DNA from: Nocardioides sp. L-11A
GTDB taxonomy: Bacteria; Actinomycetota; Actinomycetes; Propionibacteriales; Nocardioidaceae
Direction: 5' to 3'
Length of the DNA: 64,000 nucleotides
Assembly: GCA_029961745.1 (NCBI GenBank)
Contig: CP124680.1
Coordinates: forward strand, 3,844,001-3,908,000
Shown here: piece after piece, positions 1-7,204 of the stretch
Layout of the letters: each line of letters starts with the position of its first letter
Numbering within the stretch: position 1 is the stretch's first letter
Notes under the pieces: generated by a model
Database searches by the model: none
Told to the model about the DNA's origin: nothing
What the model saw: only the letters and a program-made list of their open reading frames with translations
Translations under genes and position numbers: made by a program

Positions 1-663
1 GCGCCCGTCGTGGAAGGTGGCCGCGTCGGAGAGGTTGGTGTAGGTCCAGCCGCCCGGGACCGGATCGATCCGGCCGTGCAGCCGGGAGCAGGCCGGATCG
101 GCGAGCACCACCGTGCAGTCGCTGCGCCGGCCCACGGTGATCTCGACCGGGTGCCGGAACCGGTGCTCGCGCCCCTCGGCGACCAGCATCAGGTCCGGAC
201 CCGTCCGCGGCGCGGACGGCACGCCCGGCAGCGCGAGGACCTGGGTGGCGTCGTCGCCCGGGATCGCCGCCCCGTCCTGCGGCGCCGGCCCGGCCTCGGG
301 GACCGGCCGGGCCTCGGGGACCGGCCGCGGGGACGGCGTGGCCGCCACGACGTCGTACTCCTCGGCGGGAACGACGACCAGGGTCGCGCCGGAGGAGGGC
401 GGTCCGCAGCGGACCAGGGTCCGCCGCTCGATGGGGTACTCGGTGACCCGCTCGTCCTCGACGTAGGTGCCGAACTGGCTGCCCTCGTCGACCAGCACCC
501 AGCCGTACGTCGTGGCCTGGAGCTCGGCGTGCTGACGCGAGACCGAGCCCGCGGTCAGCACGACGTCGGCCTCGACCGCACGTCCGATCCGGTAGACCTG
601 CTTGCCGCCGAGGCGCACCACCCGGCCCTCGACCTCGACGACGAGGCCGTCCGCGCGACTCAC
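1..663 (-). CDS. Dual FHA-domain protein, cut by window edge
   Basis: Open on the minus strand from a GTG at 663 to base 1 (221 codons, no stop seen), so the C-terminus is missing. Two forkhead-associated modules are visible: residues about 10-85 (RIGR, SRQHAEL, QFGTY) and about 155-221 (VGRRSD, SRLHG, NLSDAATF), joined by a Pro/Ala-rich linker. FHA domains bind phosphothreonine peptides, so this is the likely reader of phosphorylation made by the kinase encoded just upstream. The GTG overlaps the kinase stop by 4 bp (GTGA), implying translational coupling. Further domains may lie outside the window. Confidence 0.85.
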   Translation of the reverse strand, partial: MSRADGLVVEVEGRVVRLGGKQVYRIGRAVEADVVLTAGSVSRQHAELQATTYGWVLVDEGSQFGTYVEDERVTEYPIERRTLVRCGPPSSGATLVVVPAEEYDVVAATPSPRPVPEARPVPEAGPAPQDGAAIPGDDATQVLALPGVPSAPRTGPDLMLVAEGREHRFRHPVEITVGRRSDCTVVLADPACSRLHGRIDPVPGGWTYTNLSDAATFHDGR

Positions 664-1979
664 TCCGGTCCGCCCGGCTCGGGGCGGCGTACCTGCACGG
701 CGGCGTTGCGGATCTGGATCCGGGCACCGTCCACGAGCTCGATGGTGCGATCGGGCTCCAGCAGGAAGTTCTGGCCACCGGGATAGGCGACCGGCCAGGA
801 GAAGTCGGAGGCGTTGTGCAGACCCCACCGGTCGGGTGCGTCGGGGTGGCGACGGACCTGCGCGAGCACCTGCGGGTGGTCGACGCCGGAGGTCAGGTGG
901 TCGGAGCGCAGTGTGGTCTGCGGGCCGACCGCGACGGTGCGCCGGCCCAGGTGGAGCAGGTACGGCGGGCGCACCCGGGTGCCGTCCTTCCAGCAGGTCA
1001 CGCCGTCGTCGGCCGCGCTCCAGAAGTTGGTGGTGCCGCAGGTCGGGCACGACAGCATCCCGTCGCGCAGCCGGTCGAGCGCCTTGATCCACTGGCCCTC
1101 GGTGACCCGGGCGCCCGGGTTGTCCATGCCGTCGACGAACGCCTGGACGAACAGATCGCGCAGGAACTGCGGGTAGATGCTCCAGTACTGCTGCACGATC
1201 CGCGCTGGCCGGTTCTCGGCGCGGGTCGGGTGCATGCAGAACAGCGGATCGCTGCCGAAGTGGGTCATCAGCCAGTCGGCATCGCGCATGCCCGCGTCGG
1301 TGCGCTCGCCCTCGAGCGGATGTCCCAGGAAGAGCGCGTAGAAGAGCAGGACGGCCAGCGAGTGCCGGTCGGTGTCGGTGTTGGGCAGCGTGCGGTAGGT
1401 CGTGTCGCGGACCACCTCGGGCGCCATGAAGTACGGCGTGCCCAGCACCCGGCCGGTCCCGTTGTCGATCCCGACGTTGTCGTTGTCGCAGATCAGCACG
1501 TCGCCGTTGCCCGGGTCGAAGAAGACGTTGCCGAAGGAGATGTCGCGGTAGCACAGGCCCCGCGCGTGCAACCGGAGGAAGCTGTAGCTGAGCTGGCGGC
1601 ACAGCTCGATGATCGAGGCGAAGGAGACGTCCAGCGCCTTGCCGTCGCGATCGGCGTTGAGGAGCAGGTAGCTGAGCTCGAGGAAGCGCGGGTGGCGCAG
1701 GTGCATGACGTACCCGAAGCTGGGCTCGGTGCCGACCCGCGCCATGCTCAGGGGCCACAGGAACCGCTGGTGTGGGGAGCCGATCTCGACGAGTTGCTGC
1801 ATCTCGTCGTACTGGCGGGCGGTGGCGCTCTCCGGCTTGTACCACTTCAGGGCGAGCGGCTCGCCGGCGTCGCGGCGCACCTCGAAGACGTAGCCCTGAC
1901 CGCCCTGACCGAGCAACGAGGTCACCCAGGCCCGCCCCAACGGCCCGAGGTCGACCTCGACGCCCTCTGCCAGCACCAT
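660..1979 (-). CDS. Atypical Ser/Thr protein kinase with zinc ribbon (TerY-P triad kinase)
   Basis: 439 residues. Kinase fold: glycine loop GQGGQGYV at 24-31, ATP lysine K45, catalytic loop YRDISFGN at 144-151 (usual HRD is YRD), metal motif DND at 165-167 in place of DFG, APE at 186-188. The catalytic Asp and Asn are kept, so activity is plausible. After the lobe comes a zinc-ribbon-like segment (C311xxC314, C329; the fourth Cys is Asp), then a beta-rich tail of about 95 residues that may be a degenerate FHA-like sandwich. It faces divergently a vWA protein and a PP2C phosphatase, the known make-up of TerY-P triads. No membrane segment or extracellular PASTA repeats, so it is cytosolic and unlike PknB. 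Confidence 0.85.
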   Translation of the reverse strand: MVLAEGVEVDLGPLGRAWVTSLLGQGGQGYVFEVRRDAGEPLALKWYKPESATARQYDEMQQLVEIGSPHQRFLWPLSMARVGTEPSFGYVMHLRHPRFLELSYLLLNADRDGKALDVSFASIIELCRQLSYSFLRLHARGLCYRDISFGNVFFDPGNGDVLICDNDNVGIDNGTGRVLGTPYFMAPEVVRDTTYRTLPNTDTDRHSLAVLLFYALFLGHPLEGERTDAGMRDADWLMTHFGSDPLFCMHPTRAENRPARIVQQYWSIYPQFLRDLFVQAFVDGMDNPGARVTEGQWIKALDRLRDGMLSCPTCGTTNFWSAADDGVTCWKDGTRVRPPYLLHLGRRTVAVGPQTTLRSDHLTSGVDHPQVLAQVRRHPDAPDRWGLHNASDFSWPVAYPGGQNFLLEPDRTIELVDGARIQIRNAAVQVRRPEPGGPE

Positions 1980-2013
1980 GGCTGTGCCCGACCTCCGTAC
2001 TCGTCTTCCTCGT

Positions 2014-2040
2014 GTTCGATGACCCGTGACAGGCTATAAC
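2014..2040 (+). promoter_or_regulatory. Candidate promoter of the vWA-PP2C operon
   Basis: The 122-bp gap between the divergent kinase and vWA starts holds TATAAC at 2035-2040, the most AT-rich hexamer of the region, with a weak -35-like GTTCGA at 2014-2019 (15-bp spacing). It would give a leader of about 55 nt. Inferred from motif only. Confidence 0.35.
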
Positions 2041-2101
2041 CTGAGCGGTTCGGGCAGAGTTGAAACCCGGGGGCCCGGCTGACCGTTGGAAGGAGGCCGC
2101 G

Positions 2102-2803
2102 ATGAGCGACCGGCTCGGAGGCGCGCTGGCGCGCAAGCCGCTGCATTTCATCTTCGTGCTGGACGTGTCGGGATCGATGCTGCGCGGTGGCCGCATCCAG
2201 GCCCTCAACAACGCCATCACCGAGGTCCTCCCCCACCTGAGGGACGAGGCGCGCGCCAACCCGCACGCCGAGCTGCTGGTGCGGGTGCTCGCCTTCGCCA
2301 ACGAGCCGCAGTGGATCATCGAGGAGCCGACCCCGGTCGAGGCGATCCACTGGAAGCGGCTCGAGGCGGTCCCGCGCGGCTTCACCGAGCTCGGCAGCGC
2401 CCTCCAGAACCTGGCCGGGGCTCTCGACCACCTCGACGAGAGTCACAGCGCCTTCCCGCCGGCGATCATCCTGGTCTCCGACGGCCGGCCCACGCAGAGC
2501 AGCGGCGTGACCTTCGCCGAGGGCCTGCAGGCACTGCTCAACAACCGCTGGGGCGCCACCGCCGTCCGGCTCGCGCTGGGCGTGGGCCGCGACGCCGACA
2601 TGCACTCGCTGCGCCGCTTCATCGGCGACGAGGACGTCCCGCTGCTGCGGGCCGACAACCCCGAGCAGCTCGTCGAGTACATCGTCTGGGCGTCGAAGGC
2701 CGCCAGCAAGGTCGCCTCGCGACCCGTCGTCGGCCCCGGCTCGGGCGTGACCGCCGTACCGCCGAGCCCGATCGGCGACCCGATCTGGAGCACGCTGGGA
2801 TGA
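2102..2803 (+). CDS. TerY-like von Willebrand factor A protein
   Basis: 233 residues from an ATG at 2102, chosen because AAGGAGG lies 6 nt upstream; an in-frame ATG at 2060 has no such site. A complete MIDAS is visible: DVSGS at 21-25, a downstream Thr in FTELGS, and SDGRP as the third loop, so a divalent metal should bind. vWA domains of the TerY type act as adaptors in Ter-linked stress systems and sit with a PP2C phosphatase and a kinase, as here. The stop overlaps the phosphatase start by ATGA, so the two are made together. No signal peptide. The partner ligand is unknown. Confidence 0.85.
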   Translation: MSDRLGGALARKPLHFIFVLDVSGSMLRGGRIQALNNAITEVLPHLRDEARANPHAELLVRVLAFANEPQWIIEEPTPVEAIHWKRLEAVPRGFTELGSALQNLAGALDHLDESHSAFPPAIILVSDGRPTQSSGVTFAEGLQALLNNRWGATAVRLALGVGRDADMHSLRRFIGDEDVPLLRADNPEQLVEYIVWASKAASKVASRPVVGPGSGVTAVPPSPIGDPIWSTLG

Positions 2804-3678
2804 CGGACCGGCCGGAGTCCGATCCGGCGTGGACGACCCTGTCCGGTACGACGATCGGCTCGGTCCACGTCCGGGACCGGCTGCCGATCCAGGACGCGGT
2901 GCTCACCTGGAGCGACGCCGCCCAGGGCCAGGCCGTGCTGGCGGTCGCCGACGGCCACGGACACCGCCTCCACTTCCGCAGCGACACCGGCGCCGCGCTC
3001 GCCGTCGTCAGCGCGGTCGAGGAGCTGCGCCGCATCCTTCCCGACCTGCGGGCCGCCGACGCCGATGCCCGCAACCGCCTCGAGCACGCGGGCGCCGCGA
3101 TCGTCGCCACCTGGGCCGCGAAGGTCCGGCACCACCTCGCGGCCAACCCCTACTCCCCCGCCGAGGACGAGCTCGGCGCGTCGGCCGACCCGCTGCGCGC
3201 GTACGGAACCACGATCCTGGCGACGGCCGTCACCGGTGACGTGCTGGTACACCTGCAGATCGGCGACGGCGACACCGTCCTCGTGACCGCCGACGGCGTG
3301 GCCTCCCGCCCGCTCCCGGAGGACCCGGACCTCGACGGCCTGCACACCAGCTCGCTGTGCCAGCCCCGGCCGGTGGACGCACTGCGCACCGCGGTCGTGG
3401 ACACCCACGCCGACCGGGTCGCGCTGGTGTTCCTGTGCACCGACGGCTTCGGCCGCTCCCGCGTCGACGCCGACGGCTGGTGGCGCCGGACCGGCGAGCA
3501 GCTGCTGGAGTTCTCCCGGACCCGGGGCCTGGACTGGGTGCGCGAGCAGCTGCCCGAGTGGCTGGCCGAGCCCGCCCTCGTCGGCGGCGACGACACGACC
3601 ATGGCGCTGCTGGTGCGCGGTGCGGGCGTGGCGAGCGGCGTACGTCCCGACCTGATCGACACGGTGCCGACACCCTGA
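2800..3678 (+). CDS. PP2C-family protein phosphatase of the TerY-P triad
   Basis: 292 residues. PP2C metal motifs are intact: QD at 31-32, VADGHG at 49-54, IGDGD in the middle, CTDGF and GGDDTT toward the C-terminus. These predict a Mn/Mg-dependent Ser/Thr phosphatase, the likely eraser to the divergent kinase. Start ATG at 2800 overlaps the vWA stop (ATGA). There is no transmembrane segment, unlike PstP, which is a point against a housekeeping role with PknA/B. Substrates are not evident. Confidence 0.88.
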   Translation: MTDRPESDPAWTTLSGTTIGSVHVRDRLPIQDAVLTWSDAAQGQAVLAVADGHGHRLHFRSDTGAALAVVSAVEELRRILPDLRAADADARNRLEHAGAAIVATWAAKVRHHLAANPYSPAEDELGASADPLRAYGTTILATAVTGDVLVHLQIGDGDTVLVTADGVASRPLPEDPDLDGLHTSSLCQPRPVDALRTAVVDTHADRVALVFLCTDGFGRSRVDADGWWRRTGEQLLEFSRTRGLDWVREQLPEWLAEPALVGGDDTTMALLVRGAGVASGVRPDLIDTVPTP

Positions 3679-3680
3679 CC

Positions 3681-3700
3681 CGGCCCGGCCCGGCCCGGCC
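3681..3700. repeat. Tandem CGGCC x4
   Basis: Four perfect copies of CGGCC lie just after the phosphatase stop and before the convergent stop at 3711. It may be a simple-sequence slip or part of a GC-rich terminator; no clear hairpin with T-run is seen. Confidence 0.7.
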
Positions 3701-3710
3701 GGCGACGGTC

Positions 3711-5216
3711 TCAGTCGTCCGAGGGCCACCACGACTCGAGCTTGCCGAGGTCGCCTTCGAAGCTCCAGGCGACGCCGTAGCAATGACAGTCCTGGGAGTT
3801 CCAGTCCCAGTAGAGCGTGGCGGTCTCGCCGGAGCTGTCGAGGTAGGCGTAGTAGCCGCCCTCGGGCTCGCCCTTGCCGAAGCGCCAGGTGCCGCCGTTG
3901 CCCTGGGTCGTCGCGTCGTCGTACTGCTCCTTGTAGTAGCGGCGGTCGGCCTTCAGCTGCTTGCGGGTGGAGTAGCGGCCGACGGTGACGACGATGTCGT
4001 CGACGTCGGCCTCGCAGGTGCTCTCCTCGGTCTCTCCGGTGAAGTAGGTGCGCTGGCGCGTGCAGGTCGCGACGTCCAGGTTGATGTCGATGAACTCGCG
4101 CAGCACGGGATGGGCCGGCGCGGTCGGCTCCGCCACCCGGGGCGCGGTGGCCGTGAAGTCGCCGACGACCGCGTCGATGGTGGCCGTGCCCTCGCCCTCC
4201 AACTGAGCAGACTGCAGGGCGCTGCGGCTGTCCCAGTAGACGACGGCCGGATCCGTGGTGCCGCCCCGTTCGGGATCGAACTCGTAGAGGGCCGTCGCGT
4301 CGTTGTCAGCGGTCATGGTGCCGGCACGGTAGTCGAGGCGGGCGGTGCGGGCGGCGACGAGCGCGCCCTCGTCGGCGTAGGTGACCAGGCGCAGGGTGCC
4401 GGTGCTGACCGTGCATCGCACGACCTCGACCTCGCCCCCACCGGGATCACCGGCCACGCAGTCGGTGGCTCCCGCCGTGATCCGGCTCGACAGCGCACCG
4501 TAGCGGTCGTCGAGGGCCCCGAGGTCGACGTCGACCGCGGGCGTCCGGTGGCCACCGGACGTCCGCGTCCGCGGGTCGGGGTCGTCGTCGCCACCGGAGA
4601 GGGCGACGATCGCGGCGACGCCCCCGCCGACCAGGACGACGCCGGCGACGGCCGCCGCGACCCACGGCACCGCGCCACGCCGAGGGGGTGGCGGGGCGCC
4701 GGCACCGGGCGGCGGTGACGCGTAACCGCCGGGCGGGTAGGGCGCGGGGGTCGGGTACGGCGCCGGGCCGGGAGCCGCGGCGGACGGCGCGGCGGGCGGG
4801 GGCGGCCAGGCGGTGGGCGGCGGCAGTGGACCCGTCGCGGGACGGCTGGACCGGTGCCGCACGACCACGCCGACGGGCACCCGGCCGACGGCGTACCCGA
4901 GCACGGCGGCCGCCCAACTCGAGGCGGTCAGGTCGTCGCCCCCGCGGTCGCGGGCCAGCCGGGCGCCCGCCTCCTCGACGGCCCGGGCCGGGTCGGCGCC
5001 CCCGTCGATCAGCTCGCCGAGCGGCTGCAGGACGCCGAAGCGCACGGCGTCGACGAGGAGGTTGATGTCGCCTGTGCTCGCCTGCTCCTCGGTGAGGACG
5101 TCGTCGAGGATCCCCCGGAACCCGCCCGCGTCGTCGAGGATGCCGGGCCCGTGCTCGTCGACGAGCGCACGCAGGGCGTCGTGCAGCTCACCCGGCCCGG
5201 GCCCGGCAGTGCTCAC
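3711..5216 (-). CDS. Proline-rich single-pass membrane protein, unknown function
   Basis: 501 residues from GTG 5216, which overlaps the ABC permease stop (GTGA). Layout: a soluble acidic helical domain (about 1-110), a Pro/Ala/Tyr-rich linker (about 128-180), one transmembrane helix (about 182-206, flanked by RR), then an outward domain of about 295 residues with Asp-rich entry and several Cys that could form disulfides (including CHC near the end). I do not recognise the domains. The position at the end of an ABC-exporter operon suggests an accessory or sensor for the exporter or for envelope state. Proline linkers of this kind are common in actinobacterial envelope proteins. Confidence 0.75.
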   Translation of the reverse strand: MSTAGPGPGELHDALRALVDEHGPGILDDAGGFRGILDDVLTEEQASTGDINLLVDAVRFGVLQPLGELIDGGADPARAVEEAGARLARDRGGDDLTASSWAAAVLGYAVGRVPVGVVVRHRSSRPATGPLPPPTAWPPPPAAPSAAAPGPAPYPTPAPYPPGGYASPPPGAGAPPPPRRGAVPWVAAAVAGVVLVGGGVAAIVALSGGDDDPDPRTRTSGGHRTPAVDVDLGALDDRYGALSSRITAGATDCVAGDPGGGEVEVVRCTVSTGTLRLVTYADEGALVAARTARLDYRAGTMTADNDATALYEFDPERGGTTDPAVVYWDSRSALQSAQLEGEGTATIDAVVGDFTATAPRVAEPTAPAHPVLREFIDINLDVATCTRQRTYFTGETEESTCEADVDDIVVTVGRYSTRKQLKADRRYYKEQYDDATTQGNGGTWRFGKGEPEGGYYAYLDSSGETATLYWDWNSQDCHCYGVAWSFEGDLGKLESWWPSDD

Positions 5217-6283
5217 GTGGTCTCCCAGCGGAACAGCTTGGCGGCGAGCAGGGTGATCACGGTGGCGAAGGCGGCCAGGATGAGCAACGGCATCACCGCC
5301 GCGCCCGGCCCCTGCCCCCGCACCATCACGTCGAGCATGCCCTCGTTGAGGTGCTTGAGCGGCAGGATGTCCGAGAACCGCTGCAACCAGGTCGGCGAGG
5401 CGTCGAGCGGGAAGAACGACCCGCTGAGGAAGGCCATCGGCAGGACCAGGAAGTTGGCCAGATTGACCGCGCCCTCCACAGTCTTCGCCACCGCGCCCGC
5501 GAACAGGCCCAGCGCCATGAAGCACAGCGTCCCGACGATGATCAGCGGCAGCGCCATCCACCACGAGCCGGACAGCTGGAGCCCGAACGCGGCCGCGCCC
5601 AGGCCGATGAAGAGCGCGAACTGCATGAGCGCGACCGCCAGGGTGACGGTGATCCGGGCGGCGACCACCGTGCCGGTGCCGACCGGGGCGAGCTGGAGGC
5701 GACGCAGCAGCTTGGACTGCCGCCAGCCCTGCAGCGTCGCGGCGGCGCCGAAGGCGGCGCTCATCGCGATCGCCCAACCCAACAGCCCCGGCGTGACGAA
5801 CTGGATGGTCGTCAGGGAGTCGTCCTCGACCTGCTCGGTGACCAGACTGAACTTCGGCGGAGCGCCGCTGAGCGCGACGTTCGTGCCGTCGACGAAGGCA
5901 CGGAGCGTGCCCTGGGTGACGGCCGCCTTGACCTGCTCGGTCTGGGTGTAGTGGGCGATGATCTCGTCGCCGCGCTGCTCCAGCGCCACGTCGGCGTCGC
6001 CCTTGCGCACCTGCTCGAGGGCGTCGTCCAGGTCATCGCTGTGCGTGACCTCGAAGGTGTCCGCGAACGCCTCGTCGGCGCCCTTCGGCAGCTGCTCGAT
6101 CAGCGGCACGCTGCCGACCTGGATCATGTCGACCTTCGACTGGTCCTGGCTGGAGAACAGCCCCCCGAAGAGGACGAGGAACATCAGCGGGAAGATCACC
6201 GCGAAGAAGACCGACGCCCGGTCGCGCAGGAAGCCGCGCAGGATGGCGACCGAGAGGGCCCAGAACGGCGACTGGCGGTTCAT
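5213..6283 (-). CDS. ABC-2 type exporter permease
   Basis: 356 residues. One N-terminal transmembrane helix (about 20-42), an extracellular loop of about 120 residues, then five hydrophobic segments near 170-190, 210-240, 250-275, 280-300 and 330-350, the usual ABC2_membrane_3 layout. Start ATG overlaps the ATPase stop (ATGA), and the two should form one exporter of the DrrA/DrrB or YhaP kind. Substrate cannot be told; such pairs export drugs, lipids or polymers. Confidence 0.85.
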   Translation of the reverse strand: MNRQSPFWALSVAILRGFLRDRASVFFAVIFPLMFLVLFGGLFSSQDQSKVDMIQVGSVPLIEQLPKGADEAFADTFEVTHSDDLDDALEQVRKGDADVALEQRGDEIIAHYTQTEQVKAAVTQGTLRAFVDGTNVALSGAPPKFSLVTEQVEDDSLTTIQFVTPGLLGWAIAMSAAFGAAATLQGWRQSKLLRRLQLAPVGTGTVVAARITVTLAVALMQFALFIGLGAAAFGLQLSGSWWMALPLIIVGTLCFMALGLFAGAVAKTVEGAVNLANFLVLPMAFLSGSFFPLDASPTWLQRFSDILPLKHLNEGMLDVMVRGQGPGAAVMPLLILAAFATVITLLAAKLFRWETT

Positions 6284-7182
6284 GCGCGGTACTCCCGTCC
6301 GGTGAGGGAGAGGAAGACGTCCTCCAGGGTGCCCGTCTGGACCGTCACCCCGTCCAGGTGATTGCCCGCGGCGAGGACGCCGATGACGCCGGCCGGGTCG
6401 CGGGTCACGAGCACGACCCCGTCGGCGTCGTCGCGGGTCTCGATCACGCCCGCGATGGCTCCCGCCTGCTCGACGGTCAGCGAGCCGGGGGCGACCCGGA
6501 TCCGGGCCGGTGCGTCAAGACCGCGGACCAGCGCGGCCGGGCTGTCGAACTGGAGGATCCGGCCGTGGTCCATGACCGCGACCCGGTCGCAGAGCACCTC
6601 GGCCTCGTCCATGTAGTGCGTGGTGAGCACGACGGTGCGGCCGCTGTCGTTGATGGAGGAGAGCAGGTCCCACAGGTTGCGTCGCGCCTGGGGGTCCAGC
6701 GCCGCGGTCGGCTCGTCGAGGAACACCAGCTCCGGGTCGTGGACCAGGGCGCACGCGATGGACAGGCGCTGGGCCTGGCCGCCGGAGAGGTCCTCGACGC
6801 GGGTGTCGGCCTTGTCGGTGAGCCCGACCCGCTCGACCCAGTCGTCAGCGGTGGCCTGCCCGACGCCGTACAGGCTGGCGAAGGTGCGGATCTGCTCGCG
6901 CGCCGTCAGTCGCTCGAAGAAGGACGAGGCCTGGAGCTGGACGCCGATCCGGGGCTGGAGCCGCGGGTTGCGCGGCCACACCGCCTCGCCCAGCACCTCC
7001 ACGCCGCCGGCGTCGGGCCGGCGCAGGCCCTCGACCATCTCCAGCAGCGTGGTCTTGCCCGCGCCGTTGGGCCCGAGGACGCCCACGAACTCGCCCTCGG
7101 CCACGTCGAGGCTCACGTCGTCGACGGCGACCAGGTCGCCGTACCTCTTGGTCAGTCCGGTCACATGGATGGCGGTAGTCAT
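6280..7182 (-). CDS. ABC transporter ATP-binding protein
   Basis: 300 residues from ATG 7182 (an upstream extension to 7443 runs into the dehydrogenase reading frame and has no RBS). Walker A GPNGAGKTT at 37-45, Q-loop region VQLQASSF, signature LSGGQ, Walker B LVFLDEP, switch His in TTHYMDEAE, and a C-terminal regulatory extension after about residue 220 typical of DrrA/CcmA exporters. First gene of a three-gene overlapping operon with its permease and the Pro-rich protein. Confidence 0.93.
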   Translation of the reverse strand: MTTAIHVTGLTKRYGDLVAVDDVSLDVAEGEFVGVLGPNGAGKTTLLEMVEGLRRPDAGGVEVLGEAVWPRNPRLQPRIGVQLQASSFFERLTAREQIRTFASLYGVGQATADDWVERVGLTDKADTRVEDLSGGQAQRLSIACALVHDPELVFLDEPTAALDPQARRNLWDLLSSINDSGRTVVLTTHYMDEAEVLCDRVAVMDHGRILQFDSPAALVRGLDAPARIRVAPGSLTVEQAGAIAGVIETRDDADGVVLVTRDPAGVIGVLAAGNHLDGVTVQTGTLEDVFLSLTGREYRA

Positions 7183-7204
7183 CGTGACCGACCCTATCCG
7201 CGGC

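Noticed and set aside
1922..2605. Minus-strand frame across the vWA gene
   Set aside because: Antisense of the vWA gene and its promoter; no domain.
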